DNA of 6,737 bases from an uncultured Sutterella sp. (GCA_905206365.1 CAJLHF010000073.1:1-6737); one strand, 5' to 3'. Positions 1 to 6,294 are shown, counted from the stretch's first letter. The notes: generated from the sequence alone by a model not told the origin. Made by a program: numbers and translations.

Positions 1-52
1 GGTGCCTTATATCCCCGCCGTGAACGGCGGGGCTTTACGGCACGTCGGGTAA
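1..52 (-). repeat. Left copy of 52-bp inverted repeat with two-tier hairpin
   Basis: This stretch is the exact reverse complement of 6684-6735, with no mismatch over 52 bases, and the two copies diverge at once on the inner side. It folds into a nested hairpin. The outer 5-bp stem pairs 2-6 with 39-43, followed by a symmetric six-by-six internal loop (7-12 and 33-38). The inner 8-bp GC stem pairs 13-20 with 25-32 around a TGAA loop. Read on the minus strand it begins TTAC (52 to 49), and an AAAG lies at the foot of the inner stem. That arrangement resembles the left end of IS608-type IS200/IS605 elements (TTAC cleavage site, AAAG guide, subterminal hairpin). The repeat and fold are seen directly. 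The element identity is inference, because no transposase or TnpB gene lies inside the window. Confidence 0.9.
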
Positions 53-110
53 AAAGAAGCCGAGCAAGCCTTGCGTCACGGGTAAGCAAGGGGCGCGCTC
101 GACGAGCGAC

Positions 111-272
111 TTATTTTCTCTGCTTCAAGTAGTCGATCCCGCACGCGGCGGCAAAGAGTAGGAGTGCGTAGAGGAAGGCTTCCGAGGGCCGGGTGCCCAC
201 GAGCAGGAAGATGGCGAAAGCGAGAACGGCAAGTCCGCCGTTTTCGAAAAGAGGATGGCGTTTGCGAAGCAT
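111..272 (-). CDS. Small two-helix membrane protein, function unknown
   Basis: This 53-residue frame starts at the ATG at 272-270 and ends with TAA at 113-111. The N-terminus is basic (MLRKRHP). Two hydrophobic stretches follow, at about residues 13-26 and 33-45, separated by a short polar turn (GTRPSE), and the tail is basic (YLKQRK). This is the pattern of a helical hairpin in the inner membrane with both ends in the cytoplasm. The ATG is the only start available, since an in-frame stop lies about 29 codons upstream with no ATG, GTG or TTG between. I see no strong Shine-Dalgarno sequence before it. Codon use is GC-rich at third positions like its neighbours. It is divergent from topB, and the left inverted repeat lies about 58 bases past its stop. 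I do not recognise a family. A chance frame remains possible, but the topology is cleaner than in the overlapping frames. Confidence 0.5.
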   Translation of the reverse strand: MLRKRHPLFENGGLAVLAFAIFLLVGTRPSEAFLYALLLFAAACGIDYLKQRK

Positions 273-427
273 GGGGCGGGTCGTTTGAAAGGTTGAAAGG
301 TCGGGTTGAAGCGCCCAGGCGAGCCCGAAGCGGGAGCGACGGGTGCGGGTCCGACCATTCTACGCCGTCGGGCGTCGGGAACATTCCGCTGAAAAACGAA
401 AAGGGCGACCGATACGCGATCACCCTC

Positions 428-458
428 AAGGCTTCGGATACTCGGGCCTTCATTTTTT
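428..458 (+). terminator. Possible intrinsic terminator on plus strand with no gene before it
   Basis: The arms AAGGCTT (428-434) and GGGCCTT (444-450) can form seven pairs, two of them G-U, around a 9-nt loop. A CA and then six T residues (453-458) follow. This is the shape of a weak rho-independent terminator for plus-strand transcription. No recognisable gene ends just upstream, so it would serve a short untranslated RNA or be fortuitous. Confidence 0.3.
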
Positions 459-609
459 CTTGCGAAACCTGCGGCTCGGAATCCTCCGGGCCACGTCGGC
501 CGCTGCGACGTGCGGTTTGCGGCAGGAGCAAAACACAGAAGCGGAGTTCGGCAGAGCCGTCGCGCTTCGAGTCTTCTTTCCTGCGTTTTTGGCGGGAACG
601 TCGAAGCAA

Positions 610-628
610 CGGGGCGCAAGGCGCCCCG
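610..628. other. GC-rich 8-bp hairpin in topB upstream region
   Basis: The arms CGGGGCGC (610-617) and GCGCCCCG (621-628) are perfectly complementary around an AAG loop. The hairpin lies about 100 bases before the topB start. No T run follows on the plus strand, so it is not an obvious terminator. It could be an mRNA leader hairpin or a protein site. The role is unknown. Confidence 0.4.
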
Positions 629-713
629 CAAAACGCGAGTAGAATTCCCGAACGTTCGTGCCACGAATTTCGAGGTTCGTCACCGACCTCGTTCCCGTCG
701 CTCCCGTTTTTCC

Positions 714-719
714 GAAGGA
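714..719 (+). promoter_or_regulatory. Ribosome binding site that fixes the GTG start of topB
   Basis: GAAGGA lies 11 nt before the GTG at 731. This is slightly long but usable spacing. It supports GTG 731 over any of the in-frame starts in the open frame that runs upstream to 164, whose translation has no topoisomerase similarity. Confidence 0.6.
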
Positions 720-730
720 TTCCCGCCGCC

Positions 731-2800
731 GTGTCCCATATCCTTTACATTGCCGAAAAGCCCTCCGTCGCCCGAGCGATCGCCGCCGAGCTCGGTGTCC
801 TGCGTCGCGAAGAGGGCGCCCTCGTTTGCCGCGGCAATACGGTCGTCACCTGGTGCTTCGGGCACCTTCTGGAGCAGGCGGAACCCGATGCGTACCTGAC
901 GGCAACGCCCGCGACGAAAAGCGGCAAAAAGGCCTGGCGCCTCGAAGACCTCCCGATCCTTCCCGAAACGTGGAAGATGCTCCCGAAAAAGGAGAAGGGT
1001 GCGGCGGCGCAGCTCGCGAAAATCGGGAAACTTCTGAAAGACGCCTCGATGGTCGTGCACGCGGGGGACCCCGACCGCGAGGGGCAGTTGCTCGTTGACG
1101 AAGTGCTCGAACACTTCCGTACGAGGTTGCCCGTAAAGCGCTTCTGGGTCTCGGCCGTCGACCCCGCGTCGATCCGAAAGGGTCTTGCGAATCTCAAGGA
1201 AAACCGCAACTACGCCGGGATGCGCGACGCAGCCCGCGGACGAAGCCGCGCGGACTGGCTCCTCGGGATGAATCTTTCGCGCGTCTATACGCTCACCAAT
1301 CCGGGCCCCGCGGCGGAGGACGTTTCGGCTTCTCCCGCAGCTCCTTCTGCTTACGGTTCTTCGTACGGAACGCGCGGCCGCTCGGGGCGTGCCGGCGTAG
1401 GACGTCGTTTTTCCAAGGGCCGCACGCGCGCCCCCTCGAACCTCATTGCGGTCGGGCGCGTGCAGACACCCGCTCTTGCGATGGTGGCGCGCCGCGACTA
1501 CGCCGTGCGGCACTTCGTTCCCGTTCCCTTCTGGCGCATGGCGGCGGACCTGGAAAAACGGGGAATCGTTTTCCGTGCCGTCTGGAGGCCCGCGCCGGGG
1601 CAGCCGGGGATGGACGACGAGGGCAAGCGCCTGATCGATATCGATCGTGGACGGGCGCTCTGCGAGAGGCTCAAAACCGAGCGGGAAGCGCGGGTGATTT
1701 CCGCCGCCACGAAGCGCAAAAAAGCCTATCCCCCGAAGGCCTACACCCTGGCCGACATCCAGATCGAAGCGAACCGTCTCTACGGGTTCGGGGCGGACGA
1801 AACGCTTTCCGTCTGCCAGGCTCTGTACGAAAAGCACAAGGTCGCGTCCTACCCGAGAACGGACTGCGGGTACCTGCCGCGCTCGCAGCACGCCGACGCG
1901 CCGCGCGTCTTGGATGCGATCGCCGAAACCTGCCCCGCGGCCGCCAAAGCCGTGGCGGCGGCGAACCCCGCGCTCGTGAGCCCCACGTTCAACGACTCGA
2001 AAGTGACCGCTCACCACGGGATCGTTCCCGTCGCGAACTCCGTCGACCCTTCGGCTCTTTCGGAAAAGGAAAAGAAAATCTACCGTCTCATCGCCCGACG
2101 CTACGTCGCACAGTTCTTTCCCGTGCACGAGTACGACGAAACGACGGCGGAATTCGCCATCGGCGGCGAAACCTTCGCCGCCAAGGGCCGCGTCGTGACG
2201 GTGCGCGGCTGGAAGGCGCTTTTTGAAAAGCCGGAAAAAACTTCGAGCGCTTCGGCCGAAGCGACCAAAAGCTCGAGAGCCAAAACGACCGAAACGGACG
2301 AGACCGAAGCCGATGCTTCCGGCACGAAATCCGACGAAGAGCGCTACGCGAAGCAACGCCTCCCCGAACTCGCAAAGGGCGAACTCGTTCCCATCCGGGA
2401 GCTGATCGGCACCGAATCCCAAACGGAGCCCCCGGCGTTCTTCACGGAAGGGACCCTGATTGCCGCGATGGAAAACATCTGGCGGTCGTTCGACGACCCG
2501 CACATCCAGGCGAAACTCAAAGAGGCGGGCGGCATCGGGACCCCGGCAACCCGCGCCGCAATCATCAAGGAACTTCAACGCAAGGGCTATCTTGTCGCGG
2601 AAGGCAAGCACCTTCACTGCACGCCCGAAGGCCGCAACGTCCTCTTGCAGGCTTCTCCCAAGGTGCGCAGCGCCGCCATGACGGCCGCCTTCGAAACGAA
2701 GCTCGCCCTCGTCGAAGCGGGCGAGTACGCGCTCGACGCGTTCGTGGCGGAATTCGAAGCATTCGTGGCGGAGGAGGTCAGGCGCAGGAAGGGGGAATAA
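731..2800 (+). CDS. topB: DNA topoisomerase III (type IA)
   Basis: The 689-residue product is a type IA topoisomerase that cuts and passes single DNA strands and, in this family, decatenates replication and recombination intermediates. The start is GTG 731, because the conserved N-terminus (MSHILYIAEKPSVARAIA) begins there. A Toprim domain occupies about residues 1-145, with metal-binding acidic residues in GDPDREG (D113, D115, E117). The core follows with GMNLSR (from 179) and VGRVQTPAL (from 241). The catalytic tyrosine is Y374 in SYPRTDCGYLP, matching Y328 of E. coli TopB. GIGTPATRAAII marks the late core. Relative to E. coli TopB (653 residues), two loops are longer: an Arg/Gly/Ser-rich insert at about 190-237 and a Ser/Thr/Lys/Glu-rich linker at about 503-535. 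The basic C-terminal tail and zinc fingers are absent. The gene converges with the RelB-like gene. It could be the chromosomal copy or one carried by an integrative element; the window does not decide. Confidence 0.96.
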   Translation: MSHILYIAEKPSVARAIAAELGVLRREEGALVCRGNTVVTWCFGHLLEQAEPDAYLTATPATKSGKKAWRLEDLPILPETWKMLPKKEKGAAAQLAKIGKLLKDASMVVHAGDPDREGQLLVDEVLEHFRTRLPVKRFWVSAVDPASIRKGLANLKENRNYAGMRDAARGRSRADWLLGMNLSRVYTLTNPGPAAEDVSASPAAPSAYGSSYGTRGRSGRAGVGRRFSKGRTRAPSNLIAVGRVQTPALAMVARRDYAVRHFVPVPFWRMAADLEKRGIVFRAVWRPAPGQPGMDDEGKRLIDIDRGRALCERLKTEREARVISAATKRKKAYPPKAYTLADIQIEANRLYGFGADETLSVCQALYEKHKVASYPRTDCGYLPRSQHADAPRVLDAIAETCPAAAKAVAAANPALVSPTFNDSKVTAHHGIVPVANSVDPSALSEKEKKIYRLIARRYVAQFFPVHEYDETTAEFAIGGETFAAKGRVVTVRGWKALFEKPEKTSSASAEATKSSRAKTTETDETEADASGTKSDEERYAKQRLPELAKGELVPIRELIGTESQTEPPAFFTEGTLIAAMENIWRSFDDPHIQAKLKEAGGIGTPATRAAIIKELQRKGYLVAEGKHLHCTPEGRNVLLQASPKVRSAAMTAAFETKLALVEAGEYALDAFVAEFEAFVAEEVRRRKGE

Positions 2801-2878
2801 GCGAACGCCCGGCCGCCGTTCTCGCCGGTCCGCCCGAAACGTTCCGAACCTCCGAAGCGTCCGAAAAGCGGAAAAAGA

Positions 2879-2908
2879 AAGGACGTCGACCTCGGGGTCG
2901 GCGTCCTT
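2879..2908. terminator. Bidirectional intrinsic terminator between convergent genes
   Basis: The arms at 2879-2891 and 2896-2908 form a 13-bp stem with one G-U or mismatch position around a 4-nt TCGG loop. On the minus strand it is followed by TTTCTTTTTC, the T-rich tract expected after the RelB-like gene, whose stop is at 2951. On the plus strand only CTTCTC follows, so termination of topB (stop 2800) there should be weaker. The position between two convergent stops fits a shared terminator. Confidence 0.65.
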
Positions 2909-2950
2909 CTCGACCGAAATCGTTCCGATCGTGCGATTCGTCGAATTCGA

Positions 2951-3328
2951 TCAGCTCGCGGTCGGGCGGTTCTCGTCTTCGATGTCGAAGGGGAGGGCCT
3001 TCGCCTTCACCGTCGCTTCGAAGAACGACCAGATCGCCGCGGAAATCGTCGTCTGGTACTTGGTTTCGATGATGTCCTTGATGACGGGCTTCAATTCCGT
3101 CGGGATGCGGCCCGAAGTGTTCGTCGAGAGGTCCTTCGAAACCGTGTGTTCCGTGACGGGGAAGGGAAGCGTCCCCGTGCGGGCGATGTAACGGCAGAGC
3201 GCCTTGATCGCGTCGGAGGGCGTCAGATTGAGGCCGGCGAAGATTGCGGTCGCTTCCTCCTTGAGGGCGCGGGGGAGGCGGGACGAGATGACCGTGGTGG
3301 CGTTGCGGGGTTTGGGGTAGGGATACAT
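2951..3328 (-). CDS. RelB/DinJ-like protein with two tandem ribbon-helix-helix units, no adjacent toxin
   Basis: The product has 125 residues. Residues about 11-56 resemble the RelB/DinJ antitoxin domain: a short beta strand (TTVISSRLP), helix one (ALKEEATAIFAGL), the turn LTPSDAI, helix two and the closing LPF. DinJ itself is about 86 residues with one such unit. Here residues about 69-114 repeat the pattern: RIPTELK (74-80) matches RLPRALK (17-23), TISAAI (94-99) matches TPSDAI (36-41), and LPF recurs at 112-114 as at 54-56, with equal spacing of 18 from the turn. I infer an internal duplication giving a single-chain pair of ribbon-helix-helix units. Members of this family bind operator DNA and neutralise RelE/YafQ-type toxins. 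No toxin frame lies on either side, so this may be an orphan antitoxin or a plain regulator. No strong Shine-Dalgarno precedes the ATG at 3328. A terminator follows the stop. Confidence 0.8.
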   Translation of the reverse strand: MYPYPKPRNATTVISSRLPRALKEEATAIFAGLNLTPSDAIKALCRYIARTGTLPFPVTEHTVSKDLSTNTSGRIPTELKPVIKDIIETKYQTTISAAIWSFFEATVKAKALPFDIEDENRPTAS

Positions 3329-3386
3329 CGGGAAATAACCGTGAAGGGTTGTAGAACGGGACGCGGTCGGATTAGCTTGAAAACCG

Positions 3387-3415
3387 CAATAATCGCTATT
3401 TTATCCCTTTGTTAA
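3387..3415 (-). promoter_or_regulatory. Candidate sigma-70 promoter for the RelB-like gene
   Basis: On the minus strand TTAACA (3415-3410) is followed after 17 bases by TTATTG (3392-3387), and a TAAAAT also lies between them. The site is in an AT-rich island in otherwise GC-rich DNA, about 60 bases upstream of the ATG at 3328. The match to consensus is partial. Confidence 0.35.
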
Positions 3416-3572
3416 CGGGGCGTGTACGGGACAAACGCCCGCAGACCTCCGGTAGGACGCCGTTTTCCGGGAGGGAAAACCCGAAGATCGCGGCGAATAC
3501 CGCTCTTTGTCGGGGACGGAAGGCGAAAAGTTACCGAAAGGGCGGCGGGAAACGGGGAAAAACCGGAGGAAA

Positions 3573-3592
3573 CCGCCCTCGATCGAGGGCGG
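3573..3592. other. 20-bp perfect palindrome
   Basis: The sequence CCGCCCTCGATCGAGGGCGG is a perfect inverted repeat centred on CGATCG. As RNA it gives an 8-bp stem with a GATC loop. On the minus strand it is followed by TTTCC, too short for a convincing terminator. It could equally be a dimeric protein operator. The symmetry is certain; the role is not. Confidence 0.45.
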
Positions 3593-3611
3593 CCGAAAAG
3601 ATTGCAGTAAA

Positions 3612-3694
3612 ACGCCGCGGCCCGGGCGTCTTCTCTGCGTTCTCGTCTCTTCAAAGAAGGCGAAAAGAACGTGTGACGCACCGGGCCGCGGCGT
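3612..3694 (-). terminator. Long hairpin past the reductase gene, probable terminator
   Basis: The arms 3612-3625 and 3681-3694 are perfectly complementary over 14 bases. After one bulged A (3680), five more pairs form (3626-3630 with 3675-3679). Inside, CGTTCT (3638-3643) pairs with AGAACG (3666-3671), and CTTC (3649-3652) with GAAG (3656-3659) around an AAA loop. The structure begins 27 bases past the reductase stop, and on the minus strand it is followed by TTTTACTGC. This fits transcription termination or 3'-end protection of the reductase mRNA, though it is larger than a typical intrinsic terminator. Confidence 0.5.
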
Positions 3695-3720
3695 ACTCAC
3701 GCGGAGCGTTTCAATCGAGA

Positions 3721-6282
3721 TCAGACGGCTTCGTATGCTTCGTCGATCGGATCGAAGACGTAGACGCGCCGGCGTTCGCCCGTCCACTTGGAGACCTCAA
3801 CGAGAGCGGTCGAAGCGATGTTGCCGCAGGCGAGTTTCGACGTGGGTTCGTCCATCGTGAGCGTGTTCGAATTCCCGCGAAGGTCGAGGATCCCCTCCTT
3901 CGTTTCGACGGGGGCGTACCACGCGCCGTGATGAAGCACCACGACGCCCGGGAGCACCCGCTCCGTCACGTAGGCGCCCGCCATCGCCCGCCCGCGACCG
4001 TTCGCAACGAGCAGGAGGTCTCCCGAGCGGATGCCGCGCGCTTCGGCGTCCTTCGGATGGATCCACAAAGGTTCGCGCCCGTCGATGTTGGCGTAGTCGT
4101 GCGAGACCGTGCCGTCCAACTGACTGTGCATGCGGTAGCGGCTCTTGACGGCCATCAAAGCGAGGGGCGTTGCTTTCGTGGCCGTGTTGACGCCTTCCGA
4201 CGGCTCGAAGTACGCCGGGTGCCCGAGGCAGTCGTCGTAGCCGTAGCCCGCGATCTTGGGCGAGTAAAGTTGAATCAAGCCGCTTTCGGTGGAAAGGGGA
4301 TTGGCCTTCGGGTCCTTCCTGAAGTCTTCGAAGGCGACGAAACGGCGGTCCTTTTCCTTCACGTCAAAGAGAACGTAACCCTTCTTCCAGAAGTCGTCGA
4401 ATGCGGGGAGCTTCACGCCGATCCGTTCGCCCATCGCCTTCGACTCGTTGTAGAGACGCTTGATCCAGCCTTTTTCATCGAGCCCCTCGGTAAATTCCTT
4501 CGCGCAACCGAGGCGCTCGGCCAAAGCGCTGAAGATCGCGTAGTCGGACTTCGATTCCCACTGCGGGCGAATCGCCTGCTGCATCGCCACGAGACCGTCG
4601 TTCGAGTAGGTGCCGATGTTGGTGATGTCGTCGTGCTCCCATGCGGTCGCGGCGGGAAGAACGATGTCGGCATGGCGCGCGGTGGCCGTCCACACCGTGT
4701 CCGTCACGACGACCGTTTCGGGTTTCGTCCAGGCTTCGCGCAGCTTGTTCGTCTGCGGCTGATGCGCAAACGGGTTCCCGCCCGCCCACATGACGAGTTT
4801 TACCTCGGGGTACGTGACCTTGCGTCCGTTGAAGTCGATCGTCTTCCCCGGATGAAGGAAACACTCCGCAAAGCGTGCGACCGGAATCGTCTTGCTCCCG
4901 ACCCAGGGCTTCGTGACGGGTTTCACGGGCTTGACGGAGGAGGAAATGCCGCCGAGGAAGGGACCCCACGCCACGGGGGAGCCGCCGCTCGAATAGTGGT
5001 AGTTCGTGCCGATGCCGCCCCCCGGAAGACCGATCTGCCCGAGGACCGACGCCAAGGCAAAGGCCATCCAGTGAGACTGTTCGCCGTACTGGATGCGTTG
5101 AATGCCCCAGCCGACCATGAGCATCGTGCGGTGAGCTTTCAAGTCGTGCGCGAACCCGGCGATTTTCGCCGCGGGGACGCCGCACTTCGTTTCGGCCCAG
5201 GCAGGGGTCTTCGCAATGCCGTCCGTCTTCCCTTCGACGTAGTCGAGGAACTCGCGCCAGCCGGAGGTGTGGGTCTTGAGGAACTCGAGGTCGGCTTCCT
5301 TCGTGCGCACGAGCTCGTGGATCATCCCGAGCATCATCGCGCAGTCCGTGCCGGGACGCGGCGAAATCTGTTCGGACCCGAGGAATTCGGCCGTGTCGGT
5401 GCGAATCGGGTTGACGCTTACCGTTTTCGTCCCTTTTTCCTTCAAGGCGCGAATGTAACCCGTCCCGTTGTGAAGGGTCGTCAGCCAGTCGATGTCGTTC
5501 GTCACCAGGGGGTCGCACCCCCAGAAGACGACGCGTTCGCTTTTCTCAAGCACCACGTCCCAGGAGGTCGAGCGCGGATCGCCCGTCCCGACGACGTAGG
5601 GAAGGATTTTCGAAATAGCGGCGGTCGAGTAGCTGTTTTCACACCCGATGAAGCCGCCCATGAGGTTGAGAAGGCGTTGCTGGAGGTTGATGGAAGCATT
5701 CACTTTGCCGGTCGACATCCAGCCGTAGCTGCGCCCGAAAACGGCGCTCGGGCCGTAATTCTCATAGACGCGCGTCATTTCGGACGCAACGAGGTCGAGC
5801 GCTTTTTCCCAGGAGACACGTACGAACTTTTCCTTCCCGCGATTCGCGCGCGACGCGGGGCCCTTCTTGAGGTAGCCTTCGCGCACCATCGGGTAGCGGA
5901 TGCGGGAGGGCGAGTAGGGAAGGTGACGAAGTCCCGGAAGATTGACGGAGGGTGCGTAGTCGTGCTCGAAGGGCGTCACGCGCACGAGCTTTCCGCCCTG
6001 CACGTGCCCGCGTACGACGCCCCAACGCGAGGCGGTGATGATGTCGCCCTCGTCCAGGGTCGAGCGCCCGAGGTTGAAGGTGTCGGTTAACGAGAGGTCC
6101 GAGGTCGGCAACGTTCCGGCCTCGGGCGCAAAGCGCGCTCCGGACGCACGGGCCGCCGGGTTGTCGGCGAGGTCGGGGCCGCCCGAAGTCTTCTTTTGAG
6201 CGGCATGGGCGGCGGGAAGCGCGGCGGCGCAGGCGGCAAGGCCGCCCGCTTTGAAGAGGCCGCGACGGGATAGGTCGGTCAT
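3721..6282 (-). CDS. Tat-exported molybdopterin N-/S-oxide reductase, TorA/DorA/BisC group
   Basis: The 853-residue product is a full-length catalytic subunit of the DMSO reductase family (E. coli TorA is 848). It begins with a twin-arginine signal peptide (SRRGLFK at 5-11, a hydrophobic stretch, and a likely cut after AHA, residue 27), so it should act folded in the periplasm. Core similarity to TorA starts at about residue 80 (ASRWGVVRG). No cysteine cluster for [4Fe-4S] is present there, as in TorA, DorA and BisC. The serine molybdenum ligand should be S219 in NSYSTAA. TorA-like blocks include GQIGLPGGGIG (415-425), GGNPFAHQPQ (501-510), ADIVLPAAT (538-546), FTEGLDEKGW (597-606), LPAFDDFW (625-632) and HHGAWYAP (784-791). 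SYGWMS (185-190) carries the Tyr and Trp typical of DMSO and biotin-sulfoxide reductases and absent as a pair in TorA, so an S-oxide is a likely substrate. About 50 residues of linker separate the signal cut from the core. No cytochrome, membrane anchor or TorD-like chaperone lies in the window. The substrate is inferred. Confidence 0.93.
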   Translation of the reverse strand: MTDLSRRGLFKAGGLAACAAALPAAHAAQKKTSGGPDLADNPAARASGARFAPEAGTLPTSDLSLTDTFNLGRSTLDEGDIITASRWGVVRGHVQGGKLVRVTPFEHDYAPSVNLPGLRHLPYSPSRIRYPMVREGYLKKGPASRANRGKEKFVRVSWEKALDLVASEMTRVYENYGPSAVFGRSYGWMSTGKVNASINLQQRLLNLMGGFIGCENSYSTAAISKILPYVVGTGDPRSTSWDVVLEKSERVVFWGCDPLVTNDIDWLTTLHNGTGYIRALKEKGTKTVSVNPIRTDTAEFLGSEQISPRPGTDCAMMLGMIHELVRTKEADLEFLKTHTSGWREFLDYVEGKTDGIAKTPAWAETKCGVPAAKIAGFAHDLKAHRTMLMVGWGIQRIQYGEQSHWMAFALASVLGQIGLPGGGIGTNYHYSSGGSPVAWGPFLGGISSSVKPVKPVTKPWVGSKTIPVARFAECFLHPGKTIDFNGRKVTYPEVKLVMWAGGNPFAHQPQTNKLREAWTKPETVVVTDTVWTATARHADIVLPAATAWEHDDITNIGTYSNDGLVAMQQAIRPQWESKSDYAIFSALAERLGCAKEFTEGLDEKGWIKRLYNESKAMGERIGVKLPAFDDFWKKGYVLFDVKEKDRRFVAFEDFRKDPKANPLSTESGLIQLYSPKIAGYGYDDCLGHPAYFEPSEGVNTATKATPLALMAVKSRYRMHSQLDGTVSHDYANIDGREPLWIHPKDAEARGIRSGDLLLVANGRGRAMAGAYVTERVLPGVVVLHHGAWYAPVETKEGILDLRGNSNTLTMDEPTSKLACGNIASTALVEVSKWTGERRRVYVFDPIDEAYEAV

Positions 6283-6290
6283 GGGATTTG

Positions 6291-6294
6291 TCCT
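6291..6294 (-). promoter_or_regulatory. Ribosome binding site of the oxide reductase
   Basis: On the minus strand AGGA (6294-6291) lies 8 bases before the ATG at 6282. This confirms the start that yields the twin-arginine leader. Confidence 0.6.

Larger units (their letters stand above)
273..730. other. 458-base intergenic region between divergent genes
   Basis: No convincing gene lies here. The frames that are open are rich in Arg, Ser and Pro and lack ribosome sites. The region holds a near-direct repeat of TTGAAAGG (286-301), a terminator-like hairpin with a T6 run (428-458) and a GC hairpin (610-628). It must carry the promoter of topB and probably that of the small minus-strand gene, but I find no good -35/-10 pair for either. 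No tRNA-like fold or conserved RNA was recognised. Confidence 0.5.
3329..3720. other. 392-base intergenic region with hairpins
   Basis: This region separates two minus-strand genes. It contains a relatively AT-rich island with a candidate promoter (3387-3415), a short hairpin with arms GTTTTCC and GGAAAAC (3462-3480), a 20-bp perfect palindrome (3573-3592) and an 83-nt stem-loop (3612-3694). Frames that remain open here overlap the end of the reductase gene, have Arg-rich low-complexity translations and are treated as chance. The RelB-like gene is therefore likely to be transcribed on its own and not with the reductase. Confidence 0.55.

Noticed and set aside
69..90. Hairpin CCTTGC/GCAAGG past the 53-residue gene as a terminator
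   Set aside because: The 6-bp stem has an 11-nt loop and the T run (51-58 region) is about a dozen bases away, so the geometry is poor.
343..642. Plus-strand 99-codon frame upstream of topB
   Set aside because: It has no ribosome site and its composition is chance-like. A terminator-like T run lies inside it.
76..664. Two overlapping minus-strand frames of about 178 codons
   Set aside because: They are Arg/Ser/Pro-rich without ribosome sites, and they overlap the more protein-like 53-residue frame in a different phase.
164..730. N-terminal extension of topB by 189 codons
   Set aside because: The family's conserved start motif begins exactly at GTG 731, which has a ribosome site. The upstream translation is low-complexity and unrelated.
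680..2617. 645-codon open frame on the minus strand opposite topB
   Set aside because: It is the antisense shadow of topB and has Arg/Phe/Gly-rich composition without motifs.
3409..6090. 893-codon open frame on the plus strand opposite the reductase
   Set aside because: It is antisense to a gene with clear family motifs throughout. Long antisense frames are expected in GC-rich coding DNA, and the translation (repetitive Arg, Val, Asp, His) resembles no family.
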